Part shown: in pieces, positions 50,395 to 59,431 of the stretch
How positions within the stretch are numbered: position 1 is the first letter of the stretch
Layout: every line of letters begins with the position of its first letter
Origin: Bartonella grahamii ATCC 700132
GTDB lineage: Bacteria > Pseudomonadota > Alphaproteobacteria > Rhizobiales > Rhizobiaceae
NCBI RefSeq assembly: GCF_000518085.1
Contig: NZ_JACX01000004.1
Coordinates: 62,001-126,000, forward strand
Direction of reading: 5' to 3'
DNA: 64,000 nucleotides
The notes under the pieces: generated by a model
Seen by the model: only the letters and a program-made list of their open reading frames with translations
What the model was told of the DNA's origin: nothing
Database searches by the model: none
Made by a program: the position numbers and the translations under genes

Positions 50395-51789
50395 ATGCTG
50401 AATAAAGTACTAACACATCTTGATGGAAATATAGAAAAGAGCCTTGAACGCCTTTTTTCTCTTTTACGTTTTCAATCGATTTCTACAGACTCGGCTTACA
50501 AGGATGCATGTCGTAAAGCAGCTGATTGGTTAGTAGAGGATTTAAAAAGCATCGGTTTTGAGGCTTCACGCCGTGATACACCGGGTCATCCAATGGTTGT
50601 TGGGCATCATCCAGGACCTTCGGATGATTGTTTGCATGTGTTGTTTTACGGACATTATGATGTTCAACCTGTTGATCCTTTGAGTTTATGGGAGGATGAT
50701 CCATTTACACCTTCTTTAAAAGAGAGAGATGGAGAGAAAGTTATTTGTGCTCGTGGAGCTTCAGATGACAAAGGTCAGTTGATGACTTTTATTGAAGCAT
50801 GTCGTGCATTTAAGAAAGAAACAGGGCATCTTCCTGTTAAAGTTACTGTTTTATGTGAAGGTGAGGAAGAATGTGCTTCTCCTTCCCTTATTCCTTTTTT
50901 AAAAGAAAATAAAGATGAACTTAAGGCAGATTATGCATTGGTTTGTGACACGTCAATGTGGGATGCGGATACACCATCTATTGCTCTTTCTCTTCGGGGA
51001 ATTATGGCAGAAGAGATGATTATTACAGCAGCGAATCGTGATTTGCATTCTGGTTATTTTGGAGGAGTAGCAGCTAATCCCATTCGTATTTTAACGAAAA
51101 TTTTAGCAGGACTTCACGATGAAAATAATAAGGTGACGCTTCCTGGTTTTTATGATGGCGTAGAAGAAACACCTCCCCATATTTTAAAATCATGGAATGC
51201 GCTTAATTGTACTGCTGAAAATTTTCTTGGTCCTATAGGTCTTTCTACTCCTGTTGGTGAAAAAGGGCGGAGCATTTTAGAGCTTGTATGGGCACGTCCT
51301 ACCATGGAAATTAATGGTATTAGTGGCGGCTATGAAGGGGAAGGGATGAAAACGGTTATTGCTTCTCAAGCGAGTGCAAAAGTATCGTGTCGTTTGGTGC
51401 ATAAGCAAGATCCAGAGAAAATACGCCAAGCGTTGCGTGATTATGTACGTAGCTCAATTCCTGCTGATTGTAAGGTTGAATTTAAGAATCATGGTTCTTC
51501 TCCGGCACTTCAGATTTCTGATGATTCATCTTTTATCAAGGAGGCGAAGGATGCCTTATCACAAGAGTGGGAAGTGCCTGCTGTCTTGACAGCCATGGGG
51601 GGCTCGATCCCAATTGTAGCAGATTTTCGGTCAATTCTTGGTATGGAGACTCTTTTGGTTGGTTTTGGACTGGCTGATGACCGTATTCATTCTCCTAATG
51701 AAAAGTATAATTTAAAATCGTTTCATAAGGGGCAGCGGTCTTGGGCGCGTATTCTTGCAGCTTTAGCAAGTAGGAGGGTAAATGGCTGA
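50395..51789 (+). CDS. M20 family metallopeptidase (dipeptidase)
   Basis: A zinc peptidase of family M20 that probably hydrolyses dipeptides in the cytosol. The start chosen is the ATG at 50395 with a GAGG site; a TTG five codons earlier is possible. Metal-site segments are LFYGHYDVQPVDPLSLWEDD, ARGASDDKGQLMTF, and VLCEGEEECASPSL. The dimerisation domain occupies about 200-360, and AMGGSIPIVADF and ADDRIHSPNEKYNL complete the site. The stop overlaps the next gene by eight bases. Confidence 0.93.
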   Translation: MLNKVLTHLDGNIEKSLERLFSLLRFQSISTDSAYKDACRKAADWLVEDLKSIGFEASRRDTPGHPMVVGHHPGPSDDCLHVLFYGHYDVQPVDPLSLWEDDPFTPSLKERDGEKVICARGASDDKGQLMTFIEACRAFKKETGHLPVKVTVLCEGEEECASPSLIPFLKENKDELKADYALVCDTSMWDADTPSIALSLRGIMAEEMIITAANRDLHSGYFGGVAANPIRILTKILAGLHDENNKVTLPGFYDGVEETPPHILKSWNALNCTAENFLGPIGLSTPVGEKGRSILELVWARPTMEINGISGGYEGEGMKTVIASQASAKVSCRLVHKQDPEKIRQALRDYVRSSIPADCKVEFKNHGSSPALQISDDSSFIKEAKDALSQEWEVPAVLTAMGGSIPIVADFRSILGMETLLVGFGLADDRIHSPNEKYNLKSFHKGQRSWARILAALASRRVNG

Positions 51790-52402
51790 GATTCGTGTTC
51801 ATCAAGGTGATTTACCAAACTTAGACAATTATAAAACTGATGCCATTGCGATTGATACCGAAACTTTAGGGTTACAACCACATCGTGATCGTTTATGTGT
51901 TGTTCAGCTTTCTTCTGGAGATGGTACTGCTGACGTTATACAGATTTCTAAAGGACAAAAGAGTGCACCTAATTTGGTCAAGCTTCTTGGAGATAACGCA
52001 GTCATCAAAATATTCCATTTTGGGCGTTTTGATCTTGCGATTTTAGCGCATACATTTGGTGTTATGCCAGAGGCTATTTTTTGTACAAAGATTGCTTCGA
52101 AACTCACGCGTACTTATACGGATCGTCATGGCTTGAAAGAAATTTGTAATGAATTGCTGAATGTGAATATTTCTAAACAGCAACAATCTTCGGATTGGGC
52201 GGCAGAAACGTTATCACAGGCACAAATTGAATATGCTGCGTCGGATGTGTTATATTTGCATCGTTTAAAAGTTATATTTGAAGAACGTTTAAGACGTGAA
52301 GAGCGGGAAAGTGTTGCCAAGGCGTGTTTTCAATTTTTGCCTATGAGAGCTAAGCTTGACCTTTTAGGATGGGCGGAAGTGGATATTTTTGCGCATAGCT
52401 AA
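51782..52402 (+). CDS. Ribonuclease D-like 3'-5' exonuclease
   Basis: A 206-residue DEDDy-type exonuclease domain like the catalytic part of RNase D, without the C-terminal HRDC domains. Exo I is IAIDTETLGLQPHRDRLCVV (Asp and Glu ligands), Exo II is KIFHFGRFDLAILAHTFG, and Exo III includes the YAASDVLYL segment with the Tyr-Asp pair. Such short forms are common in alphaproteobacteria. It is translationally coupled to the M20 peptidase by an eight-base overlap. A strong terminator hairpin follows. Confidence 0.92.
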   Translation: MAEIRVHQGDLPNLDNYKTDAIAIDTETLGLQPHRDRLCVVQLSSGDGTADVIQISKGQKSAPNLVKLLGDNAVIKIFHFGRFDLAILAHTFGVMPEAIFCTKIASKLTRTYTDRHGLKEICNELLNVNISKQQQSSDWAAETLSQAQIEYAASDVLYLHRLKVIFEERLRREERESVAKACFQFLPMRAKLDLLGWAEVDIFAHS

Positions 52403-52441
52403 CTTTAAAATTGGTTTTTAAAAGGAGTTAATTATTGATGT

Positions 52442-52484
52442 GAGAGGACAAAATGCTTGTACATTATGGGCATTTTATCCTCTC
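52442..52484 (+). terminator. Terminator after the ribonuclease D-like gene
   Basis: GAGAGGACAAAATGC pairs with GCATTTTATCCTCTC over 15 positions with one mismatch, loop of 13 bases, then CTCTTTTC. It closes the transcription unit of the M20 peptidase and exonuclease genes. Confidence 0.7.
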
Positions 52485-52659
52485 CTCTTTTCTGATAAGA
52501 GTTATAATAAATTCTTAAGTGCTATTTCATTTGAAGTTTAGGTAATCAAAGTATTTTTGCGAATTCATATTTTTTATTTTTGTAACAGCTTTTATTTGAA
52601 AAAAGAAATTTTGAGGAGAGTTTGGAAACATATGGTAGGTTGGAAGACTTAAATCTCTG

Positions 52660-53278
52660 AAACCAGTATACAGCCTAATTGGGGGAGAATATGAAGGCGT
52701 AAATATAAAAACAAAATCTCATTTTTACCATCATTTTTAATTCTGCTTTACGACTTTCAAAAGTATCTAAAGCAATGTCTGTTAAATAATAGAGATTACG
52801 CATTGCCTCACGCTTTTGTTTCTCACGTTTTTAATGGATTTACGTTCTTCATGTAAAACAGAACGCCTTAAACGGAATATATTTGTATCGCTAATTCATG
52901 TGCTTTTTTTTAAAGAAACCAGCCCCCAAGCCCACTTCACGGCGGCGCTTATGAGTGGTATAACAATAAAGCCCCGAAATATGATATAAAATTCGTTGAG
53001 CACTTCCATCTTTACGCTTATGGAGTAACAAGCCGCTACCATCACACAATTTGCCAGCTCCCAATATTTGTGTGTCCCTTGGCACTTAAGACGGTTTATA
53101 AGAGGCATTTTTAGTCTTTTTTCAGTGTTTTTTGTTTATACGCCTCTCCCCACTTGTAACATGCAATCAAATGGTTTTGATAGATTCAACATGAAAAAGA
53201 TTTGGATGAGAGAATCTTACGGTATTCAGGGTTTTTATTCAATATGAATAACGCTAAACTATCATTATAAATCAATAT
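52660..53278 (-). pseudogene. Decayed P4-type tyrosine integrase, 5' part with upstream region
   Basis: Read on the minus strand, pieces of an integrase arm-binding domain are recognisable: GAGKLCDGSGLLLHKRKDGS and then HKRRREVGLG near 52920-53070, and further on IALDTFESRKAEL near 52740-52780. Frames change between the pieces and stops interrupt. The catalytic C-terminal half with the Arg-His-Arg-Tyr residues is absent. Upstream (53080-53278) is the non-coding part shared by all copies of this repeat. No intact att site or tRNA gene was seen beside it. Confidence 0.7.
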
Positions 53279-53509
53279 ATTATATGATTAATGTATACAG
53301 ATAACTACGATTGTATTGAACAATGCAAAGAGCAACTCCTAGAAAAGTGTGCTAGAAACAAGTCAGCAAGAGTGCTTTTTACTAAGTCAAAACGTTGCAA
53401 TAGCTTTTGCATTTAAACAGATTCGTAAGAATCCCCCTGTTTTCAAGAGTTTTATCCATATACAAACGTCATTTATGATGTGGAAGCGAATAAATTTGCT
53501 TAATGTATA

Positions 53510-53600
53510 ATGAACAAGTTTGGAATGAGAGAATATTCTGATATTCGAGGCGCTCATTTTGTGTGAGGAAATATAAATTATATTTATAAATCAATATGTT
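53510..53600 (-). repeat. Short fragment of the integrase-upstream repeat
   Basis: AAGTTTGGAATGAGAGAATA and GATATTCGAGGCGCTCATTT match the upstream part of the copy at 54705-55107 (CAGTTTGGAATGAGAGAATC, GATATTCGGG). Only about 90 bases are conserved. Confidence 0.5.
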
Positions 53601-53843
53601 TATGTGAGGCTCGTATAGTTTATTATTTTCAGACGATACTTCGTGCCTTTGTTTATTACTCAATAAGTGATTTCTATGTTGGTAGAGTAGGGCAATTTGC
53701 TTTTATTTTAAAATTAAAAGGGCTCCAAAGCTTTATTTGTAAGGATTTTCACTTTTTATCTATAAACATATTATTTTTCTCTAGAAATTTGCAATGAAGG
53801 CACTAGGTAAAATCCATTATGGATATTTGATGAGGTTAAATTT

Positions 53844-54173
53844 ATGAACATAAAATATTTTATTACAGCTTTTGCTACTTTTGCTTCAATTTCTATCGCT
53901 CAGGGGGCGAGTTTTTTAGCGTCTCAAAACCTTATACAGAGAGCATCTTCGGCTGTTCCTCCAATAGGTCTTTTTTCTAGTGAACAGCTTCGCAAGGTCT
54001 TATATGAAGTTTTTCAAATAGAACTTTCTTGCACAAATAACAGTGAATACATAACAGCAGCTAAGTTAGTACCTGTGTCACATTCTGGTAAAAAAAGAGG
54101 ATATAATCCTAAAAAAGGACCAGGGAAAAGAGGACGGCCAAACCTATTTACACGAAGTCCAATGAGTTTTTAA
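53844..54173 (+). CDS. Secreted small protein of unknown function (possible frameshifted longer gene)
   Basis: The product begins with a signal peptide (MNIKYFITAFATFASISIAQ, cut near AQG|AS) resembling those of the nearby Hbp proteins (MNTKYLIATS...). The 109-residue frame ends in a basic tail GKKRGYNPKKGPGKRGRP. After the A6 tract at 54111-54116 the -1 frame stays open, beyond this stop, to 54343. A -1 shift or a one-base change there would give a 166-residue protein. I do not recognise either form. The gene lies between decayed repeats, upstream of the hbp array. Confidence 0.6.
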   Translation: MNIKYFITAFATFASISIAQGASFLASQNLIQRASSAVPPIGLFSSEQLRKVLYEVFQIELSCTNNSEYITAAKLVPVSHSGKKRGYNPKKGPGKRGRPNLFTRSPMSF

Positions 54174-54343
54174 AAAGTGAGAAAACAACATTGAGAGGTG
54201 TAACGTATGTTCGAGAATTGAAAAAGGAGATATTATCACCTGAAAACAGGGGGGGAGCTATTTGTTTAAAGGGTGTTATGATTGTGCATGGTGAGAATGA
54301 AGAGGATTGTTCGGAAAAGATACGAGCAGGAAGATTTCAGTGA
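54116..54343 (+). other. Alternative-frame continuation of the secreted small protein
   Basis: In the -1 frame relative to the upstream gene, 75 codons are open with protein-like content (KRTAKPIYTKSNEFLKSEKT, then RGVTYVRELKKEILSPENR, later GVMIVHGENEEDCSEKIRAG). There is no start codon of its own with a ribosome-binding site, so it is best read as the second half of the preceding gene after a frameshift. Whether that is decay, sequencing error or programmed slippage is open. Confidence 0.5.
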
Positions 54344-54539
54344 ACGAATAACACAGTATAATAGCAATCAGTCATTACAAAATTCATGGGTTTAGATGAA
54401 TATAGCCTAGAGATTTTGAGTTATTTTGTTATGCCGTAAATATCGTCATTTTAAGTGTGATTATATAAGGCATGTAAAACGCCTTGATAAGTGTTTTTAG
54501 AGTACGTGGCGGGATTAATGAAGGACTTGTCTATAGGGA

Positions 54540-54655
54540 ATCTTTGGTTAAGTGAATTACATGAATGGGAAGCTAAAAGAAACCCACTCGACAAAAATCT
54601 GGACTATTGGAAGATAGGGTCTGATAGGACGCTTCGTCCAAATCGAGAAGAAAGC
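54540..54655 (+). repeat. Short repeat shared with 49262-49380
   Basis: TTTGGTTAAGTGAATTACAT, AAAAGAAACCCACTCGACAA and ACGCTTCGTCC here correspond to TTTAGTTAAGTGACTCATAT, AAGAGAAATCCACTCATCAA and AACCTTCGTTC at 49262-49380, same orientation, roughly two-thirds identical by eye. In this copy a frame reads LHEWEAKRNPLDKNLDYWKI, which looks protein-like, so both may be tails of a lost gene. Confidence 0.45.
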
Positions 54656-54704
54656 CAAGTATTTATTTTAATGTTAAACTTTTGATCTTAGTGTGTTTCA
54701 AAGA

Positions 54705-55107
54705 ATAAAACGCCATTGAGTTGCATACCTACGTGCGCTTGTTTTAAAGAAACATTTCTCAATGCTCTCAAGCCCATTTCGCGACGCCATTTATGAAGGG
54801 TATAATGGTAAACCCATTGAGTACCACTATCTTTATACTTATGAAGGGGGCAAGACGGCATTCATCACACACTTTGCTAGCTCTCAATGCTGTGACAGCC
54901 TCTGGTATGTGAGACGATTCATAAGAGGCATTTTTAGTCCTTATCTTGTACAGTTTTTATCCACACGGCTTTTCCTGCTTGTAACATGCAATCAAATGGT
55001 TTTGAGTGATTGCAACATGCTACCAGTTTGGAATGAGAGAATCTTACGATATTCGGGTTTCTTATTCAATATGCGAAATAATGAATTATGTTTATAATCA
55101 ATCTATT
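54705..55107 (-). repeat. Decayed integrase 5' region and upstream sequence
   Basis: The stretch from AATAAAACGCCATTGAGTTG through AAGCCCATTTCGCGACGCCA, CTATCTTTATACTTATGAAG and GATTCATAAGAGGCATTTTT to TAATCAATCTATT follows the order of the copy at 52660-53278, but the coding part is more mutated. The upstream half (TTGTAACATGCAATCAAATG, GGAATGAGAGAATCTTACGA) is the best conserved. Confidence 0.65.
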
Positions 55108-55675
55108 ATTCGACTTATATTTAAAAATATTTTTTATTTATCTATGATGCAATATCAGATATTTTTTCTGCCAAATTGTTTGCTCAATTAATGACTTTCA
55201 AAGCAAAGTTTGGTGTGAACACTTTAAGAAAGATCTCTCATCTTTTTTGCTTTAGGGAGAGTTTTAATATAGATGTCAGCATTTATCATACCAGTTGCCT
55301 GTCTTGAGGCATTTTTTACAGTTTAGTTTATAAAAGAGTATGAAATAGATAGCCTACAAATAAGACTGAAACCCTGAAAAAGACTTTCTATGAGGTTGAG
55401 ATAAGCAAAAAATGGTAAATATTTAAAAACAATAAATGCCTAAAGTAAAAACAAAGAGCAGGCAAGTTGCATGTGATCTTGTTTCAATCCGTGGATTATT
55501 GGAAGTCTTGTTTATGTGTGATACAAGTTTATGTATGATATAAGTATCCTTTTTATGAAAAAAAACAAATACATAGACTTCACATTTTGTCATGCTAAGG
55601 ATGAAGGTAAAAACATTATTTGTATAAATTTAAATAGAACGATTGCATTTGACTGTTCTTGATATTGAAAACATT

Positions 55676-55810
55676 AATAAGTGACATTTTTAGTTTTTTA
55701 ACGGTTTCACATACTTGCTCGTTTGTAATGTATAGAGGGATGATTTTTGTTGCTTGAATATACAATGGTTTAAGATGAGAGCATTTGAATTTAATATAAA
55801 AGGATAATTT
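55676..55810 (-). repeat. Fragment of the integrase-upstream repeat
   Basis: GTGACATTTTTAGTTTTTTA, then ACTTGCTCGTTTGTAATGTA and GATGAGAGCATTTGAATTT follow the same order as GAGGCATTTTTAGTCTTTTT, CACTTGTAACATGC and GATGAGAGAATCTTAC in the copy at 52660-53278. Similarity is low but collinear. Confidence 0.4.
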
Positions 55811-55985
55811 TTCATTAGACAAGAGCACATGCTTTCCACGGTGAGAACGCAGATATTTTTGAAAAATTTATAAAGAAGAGCAAATGTGACAAGAGAAAAT
55901 CATTTGTGCATTGGCATAGTTCAATTCTTATTTATTAAGAGATCAAGCAATTCAGGATGCTTTCATTGGCTTTTTGTTTTTTTTA

Positions 55986-56008
55986 TGAGTGTATCATTTT
56001 TGCTACAG
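55986..56008 (+). promoter_or_regulatory. H-box-like motif upstream of the first hbp gene
   Basis: TGAGTGTATCATTTTTGCTACAG is shared, with few changes, by all five hbp upstream regions in this window and ends about 67 bases before this start codon. It matches the position of the Irr-bound H-box described for Bartonella hbp genes. Confidence 0.6.
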
Positions 56009-56075
56009 ATATCTGAAGTTTGGGCTCTATATGAAATGATGTGTTCAAATAAATATTCAGCTATGGAGAGAAAAT

Positions 56076-56909
56076 ATGAATATGAAATGGTTAATAACAG
56101 CTTCTGCTTTCGCTTTTGTTTCAGTTTCAGCGGCGCAAGCAGCAGATGTTATTGTTCCCCCAAGTCCAACACCTGTTGCTCCCGTTATTGTTGCTCCAAC
56201 TTTTTCTTGGACAGGTTTCTACCTTGGTGGGCAACTTGGTGGTTTTTCGGGTAAAACGAAAATGGATATTCTCAGTAACGGAAAAAAGATTCCAGCGCCT
56301 GATGACCTTTTGCCTAAACTATCTGGTTTCATGGGTGGTCTTTACGCAGGTTCCAACGTTGATCTCGGCAATGGCCTTATTCTAGGTGTTGATACAGATA
56401 TCATGTGGTCTAATAAAGATGACACGAAGACAGGAAACACATATGTTATTCTTCCAGATCACATAAATTATATTAAGAAGATATTAACAGAATCTGGAAT
56501 TAATATTGGTAAAGATGCGCTTGAAGCTGGTGCTAAACGAACCCACAGTTTCACTTTTAAAGAAAAGTGGGCTGGTGCGACACGTGTACGTATTGGTTTT
56601 GCAGCTGAACGCATTATGCCTTATGTTGCTGGTGGTATCGCCTATACGCAGCTTCAAGATACTGCATCGATTTCAATAACAGGCAAAGATTCAGATAAAG
56701 TAATAGCTTCTGGTACCTTGTCTGATGAAACAAAGACCCTTGTTGGTTACACTCTGGGTGCTGGTGTTGATTTAGCAATGACCAATAACGTTATTGTCCG
56801 TGCGGAATATCGTTACTCTGATTTTGGTAAAAAGAAATTCTCAAATGATAAATATGAGACATCTTACAAAACCAATGATTTCCGTGTTGGTGTTGCTTAC
56901 AAATTTTAA
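56076..56909 (+). CDS. Hbp/Pap31 family haem-binding outer-membrane protein
   Basis: The 277-residue protein has a signal peptide (MNMKWLITASAFAFVSVSAA, cut at AQA|AD) and a mature part beginning with a Pro-rich stretch and SWTGFYLGGQLGG. An eight-stranded beta-barrel ending in Phe (DFRVGVAYKF) for BAM recognition is expected. Family members bind haemin at the cell surface and act in haem uptake and adhesion. Family blocks are LDLGNGLILGV-like VDLGNGLILGVDTD, KWAGATRVRIGFAAE and RAEYRYSDFGKKKF. Among the array it is most like the last gene (61760) in using GVDTD and TFKEKWAGATR. A hairpin follows. Confidence 0.93.
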   Translation: MNMKWLITASAFAFVSVSAAQAADVIVPPSPTPVAPVIVAPTFSWTGFYLGGQLGGFSGKTKMDILSNGKKIPAPDDLLPKLSGFMGGLYAGSNVDLGNGLILGVDTDIMWSNKDDTKTGNTYVILPDHINYIKKILTESGINIGKDALEAGAKRTHSFTFKEKWAGATRVRIGFAAERIMPYVAGGIAYTQLQDTASISITGKDSDKVIASGTLSDETKTLVGYTLGAGVDLAMTNNVIVRAEYRYSDFGKKKFSNDKYETSYKTNDFRVGVAYKF

Positions 56910-56928
56910 CAGATGATAAGTTAAATAA

Positions 56929-56957
56929 CAGAGGCGCTGTCTTTGACAGCGCCTCTG
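56929..56957 (+). terminator. Strong hairpin after the first hbp gene
   Basis: CAGAGGCGCTGTC and GACAGCGCCTCTG form a perfect 13-base stem with a TTT loop. The following TTGCTATATTA is only weakly T-rich, so termination may rely on the stem. Confidence 0.7.
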
Positions 56958-57153
56958 TTGCTATATTATCACACAATACATAATTTATTATGGATGTGGA
57001 AAGATATTATTCAGATTTTCTTAAAAAAATCATAAAAAATAAACAACAATTACATTTAAAAATCAATAAGTTATTTATATATACAGTTTGTAATTTCTCG
57101 TACAAAACGAAGCTATAAAGTGGTTTTGTCTTGGATGTGCCCTCCATTTTCTG

Positions 57154-57176
57154 TGACTGTATCATTTTTACTACAG
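57154..57176 (+). promoter_or_regulatory. H-box-like motif upstream of the second hbp gene
   Basis: TGACTGTATCATTTTTACTACAG, the clearest copy of the shared motif, ends 57 bases before the start codon at 57234. Confidence 0.6.
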
Positions 57177-57233
57177 CTTTTCTTTCTGTAATCTTGTAGC
57201 ACTGTGCTCATAAATAAATTAGGAGCAAAGTTT

Positions 57234-58070
57234 ATGAATATAAAATCTTTAGTAACAACTTCTGTTATCGCTATGGCAGCAGCTTCTGCAGCACAAGCTG
57301 CTGATGTTATCATCCCTCGTGAAACAGCCCCAGCAGTCATCTCAGCAGCCCCTTCATTTTCTTGGACAGGCTTTTATATCGGTGGTCAAGTTGGTAACTT
57401 TTCAGGTAAAGTTGATGAATTTGATTCAGAAACAAAAAAGAAAATTACAGATAAAGACTGGACACCTAAGCCTTCCGGTTTCATGGGTGGTATTTATGTA
57501 GGTTCCAACGTAGATCTTGGTAATGGTCTCATTCTAGGTGTTGAAACCGATGCAGTCTGGGCAGATCGCGAAGATTCAAAAACGCATTCAGCAGTTATTG
57601 GAGAAACTGGCCTTGCTGCTTTCAAAAATAAGCTTACAGCTGCTGAAGCTACATTTGCTTCAGGAAAAAATATTGATAATGTCACGAAGGATGGCAAACG
57701 TGTAGAGGGCACCTCTATAAAAGAAAAGTGGTCTGGTGCAACACGCGTTCGTATCGGTTTTGCAGCAGTTGACCGCATTTTGCCTTATTTCGCGGGTGGT
57801 ATTGCTTATACGCAGCTGCAAGTGGTTAATTCCCTTAAGGCGGAAGGAGCTGATGGTGCCGAAATCGCTTCTGCTAAAATGTTTGATCAATCAAAAACAA
57901 TGGTTGGTTTCACTGTAGGTGGTGGTGTTGACTTTGCAATGACAGACAATGTTCTGTTGCGTGCAGAATACCGTTACTCAGACTTTGGTAAAAAAGCATT
58001 TGTAAAGGATGAGGATAAAATAGCTTACAAAACCAATGATTTCCGTGTTGGTGTTGCATACAAATTCTAA
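57234..58070 (+). CDS. Hbp/Pap31 family haem-binding outer-membrane protein
   Basis: The start chosen is the ATG at 57234 (MNIKSLVTTSVIAMAAASAA) with AGGAGC upstream; an earlier in-frame ATG at 57204 lacks a signal-peptide context. The 278 residues have a signal peptide cut at AQA|AD, the block SWTGFYIGGQVGNFSGK, VDLGNGLILGVETDAVWADR, KWSGATRVRIGFAAVDRI and the C-terminal barrel strands ending DFRVGVAYKF. Residues about 115-160 form a charged loop unique to this copy. It groups with the gene at 59432 and the pseudogene at 58413 by the shared GVETDAVWADRE. Confidence 0.93.
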   Translation: MNIKSLVTTSVIAMAAASAAQAADVIIPRETAPAVISAAPSFSWTGFYIGGQVGNFSGKVDEFDSETKKKITDKDWTPKPSGFMGGIYVGSNVDLGNGLILGVETDAVWADREDSKTHSAVIGETGLAAFKNKLTAAEATFASGKNIDNVTKDGKRVEGTSIKEKWSGATRVRIGFAAVDRILPYFAGGIAYTQLQVVNSLKAEGADGAEIASAKMFDQSKTMVGFTVGGGVDFAMTDNVLLRAEYRYSDFGKKAFVKDEDKIAYKTNDFRVGVAYKF

Positions 58071-58097
58071 TTTCATAAAAAACGAAATAAATTTCCA

Positions 58098-58124
58098 AGA
58101 GGCTCTGTCAAAGACAGGGCCTCT
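58098..58124 (+). terminator. Terminator after the second hbp gene
   Basis: AGAGGCTCTGTC and GACAGGGCCTCT pair with one mismatch around AAA, followed by ATTATTTTCT. The stem resembles the hairpin after the first hbp gene. Confidence 0.7.
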
Positions 58125-58331
58125 ATTATTTTCTGTTGTTATATTATCACATACCCTATATTTATTAGGGAAGTAAAAGATATTATTCAGATTTTATTAA
58201 AAAGATTTTTATAAACGACAGATAAGAATTATGACATAAAATCAATAAGTTATACGTACTTGTAACTTACAATTTCTCGTACGAAGTGAAGTTATGAAAT
58301 GATTTTATCTTCCGTCATCTTTCGTTTCCTA

Positions 58332-58356
58332 TGATTGTATCATTTTATTACTACAG
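58332..58356 (+). promoter_or_regulatory. H-box-like motif upstream of the hbp pseudogene
   Basis: TGATTGTATCATTTTATTACTACAG is the shared motif with a two-base insertion, ending 56 bases before the old start codon at 58413. Confidence 0.5.
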
Positions 58357-58412
58357 CGTTTTTTCTGTAGTCGTATAACACCGTGCTCGTAAATAAATAA
58401 GAAATAAAGTTT

Positions 58413-59248
58413 ATGAATACAAAATCTTTAGTCAAACCGTCTATTATCGCTATGGCTGGAGCGTTTACGACATAAGCTGCAGACATTATTATTCTTCGTG
58501 AAACAATCCCAGCAGTTATCACAGCCCTTTCGTTTTCTTGGATAGATTTTTATCTTGGTGGTCAAGTTAGCAACTTTTTAAGTCAAAGTTGATGTATTTG
58601 ATTTAGAGACAAAAGAAAAAACTTCATAAAGGTGGACTACCTAAGCCTTCAGGTTTCATCGGTTGTATTTATTTAGGTTCCAACATAGATCTTGGAAATG
58701 TCCTCATTCTAGGTGTTGAAACCGATGCAGTCTGGGCGGACCGAGGAGAGACGAAGACGGTTTCAAAGATTCTTGCGATTAATAAATTTAATGATGTTAA
58801 TGATGAATTTGAAGATGCTGGTGTTACATTGGATGAAGATGAAAAGTTTCAAAAGGGTGATACAGTAGTGTAGCACATTGGTTTTAAAGAAAAAAGGTCT
58901 GGTGAAACACGGGTTCGTGTAGGCTTTTTCGTCGCTGACCGCATTATGCCTTATGTTACTGGTGGTATTGCTTATGCGCAAATACAAAGTGTTGGTAAAG
59001 TTTCAGAAACAAAAAAGTCGGCAAATGGTAAACCGAGTAAAGCAGTTTCTGCTACGGTATTTCATAAAACAAAAGCGATGGTGGGTTTCACCCTTGGTGG
59101 TGGTATAGATTTTTCGATGACAAATCATATTCTGCTTCGTGCGGAATACTGCTACTCAGACTTTGGTAAGAAGGAATTTAAAAAGGATTACCTTAAACTA
59201 GGCTACAAAACCAACGACTTTCATATAGGTGTCGCTTACAAGGTTTAA
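58413..59248 (+). pseudogene. Decayed hbp/pap31 gene
   Basis: The old ATG (MNTKSLVKPSIIAMAGAFTT) is followed by a TAA within the signal peptide (about codon 21), a frameshift after the GGQVSNFLSQS region and a further stop (TAG at 58871-58873). The Hbp blocks remain recognisable: LGNVLILGVETDAVWADRGE, then from 58946 an open frame of 100 codons PYVTGGIAYAQIQSVGK ... LLRAEYCYSDFGKKEF, ending GVAYKV instead of GVAYKF. Sequence on both sides matches the neighbouring hbp genes, so it is an inactivated tandem copy. Confidence 0.9.
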
Positions 59249-59353
59249 TTTAATCAAAAGTGCGATTATGAATAAAAAGTATTAATAAAAAATTAAATTT
59301 TCAAGAGATCTTGACTTTGAAAAAAGCGCTGTTTTTCTGGGTTTTTATTTGTA

Positions 59354-59376
59354 TGACTGTGACATTTTTACTACAG
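59354..59376 (+). promoter_or_regulatory. H-box-like motif upstream of the hbp gene at 59432
   Basis: TGACTGTGACATTTTTACTACAG differs from the second copy by two bases and ends 55 bases before the start codon. Confidence 0.6.
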
Positions 59377-59431
59377 CTTTTCTATCTATAATCTTGTAAG
59401 GTCATTTTATAGTTAATTTAGGAGCAAAATT

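Larger units (their letters stand above)
52403..53843. other. Stretch of about 1.4 kb without intact genes
   Basis: After the terminator at 52442-52484 this gap contains one long integrase remnant (52660-53278) and one short piece of the same repeat (53510-53600). I see no intact gene in it. Confidence 0.6.
54344..56075. other. Stretch of about 1.7 kb without genes
   Basis: This holds a short repeat at 54540-54655 shared with 49262-49380, a large decayed integrase copy (54705-55107), a smaller upstream fragment (55676-55810) and the H-box of the first hbp gene near 56000. Open frames at 54762-55097 and 55616-55828 are accidental, because they lie in repeat sequence that is broken in other copies. 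Confidence 0.6.

Noticed and set aside
54762-55097. A 111-codon plus-strand open frame
   Set aside because: It lies antisense to a decayed integrase repeat and is broken in every other copy of that repeat. It has no ribosome-binding site.
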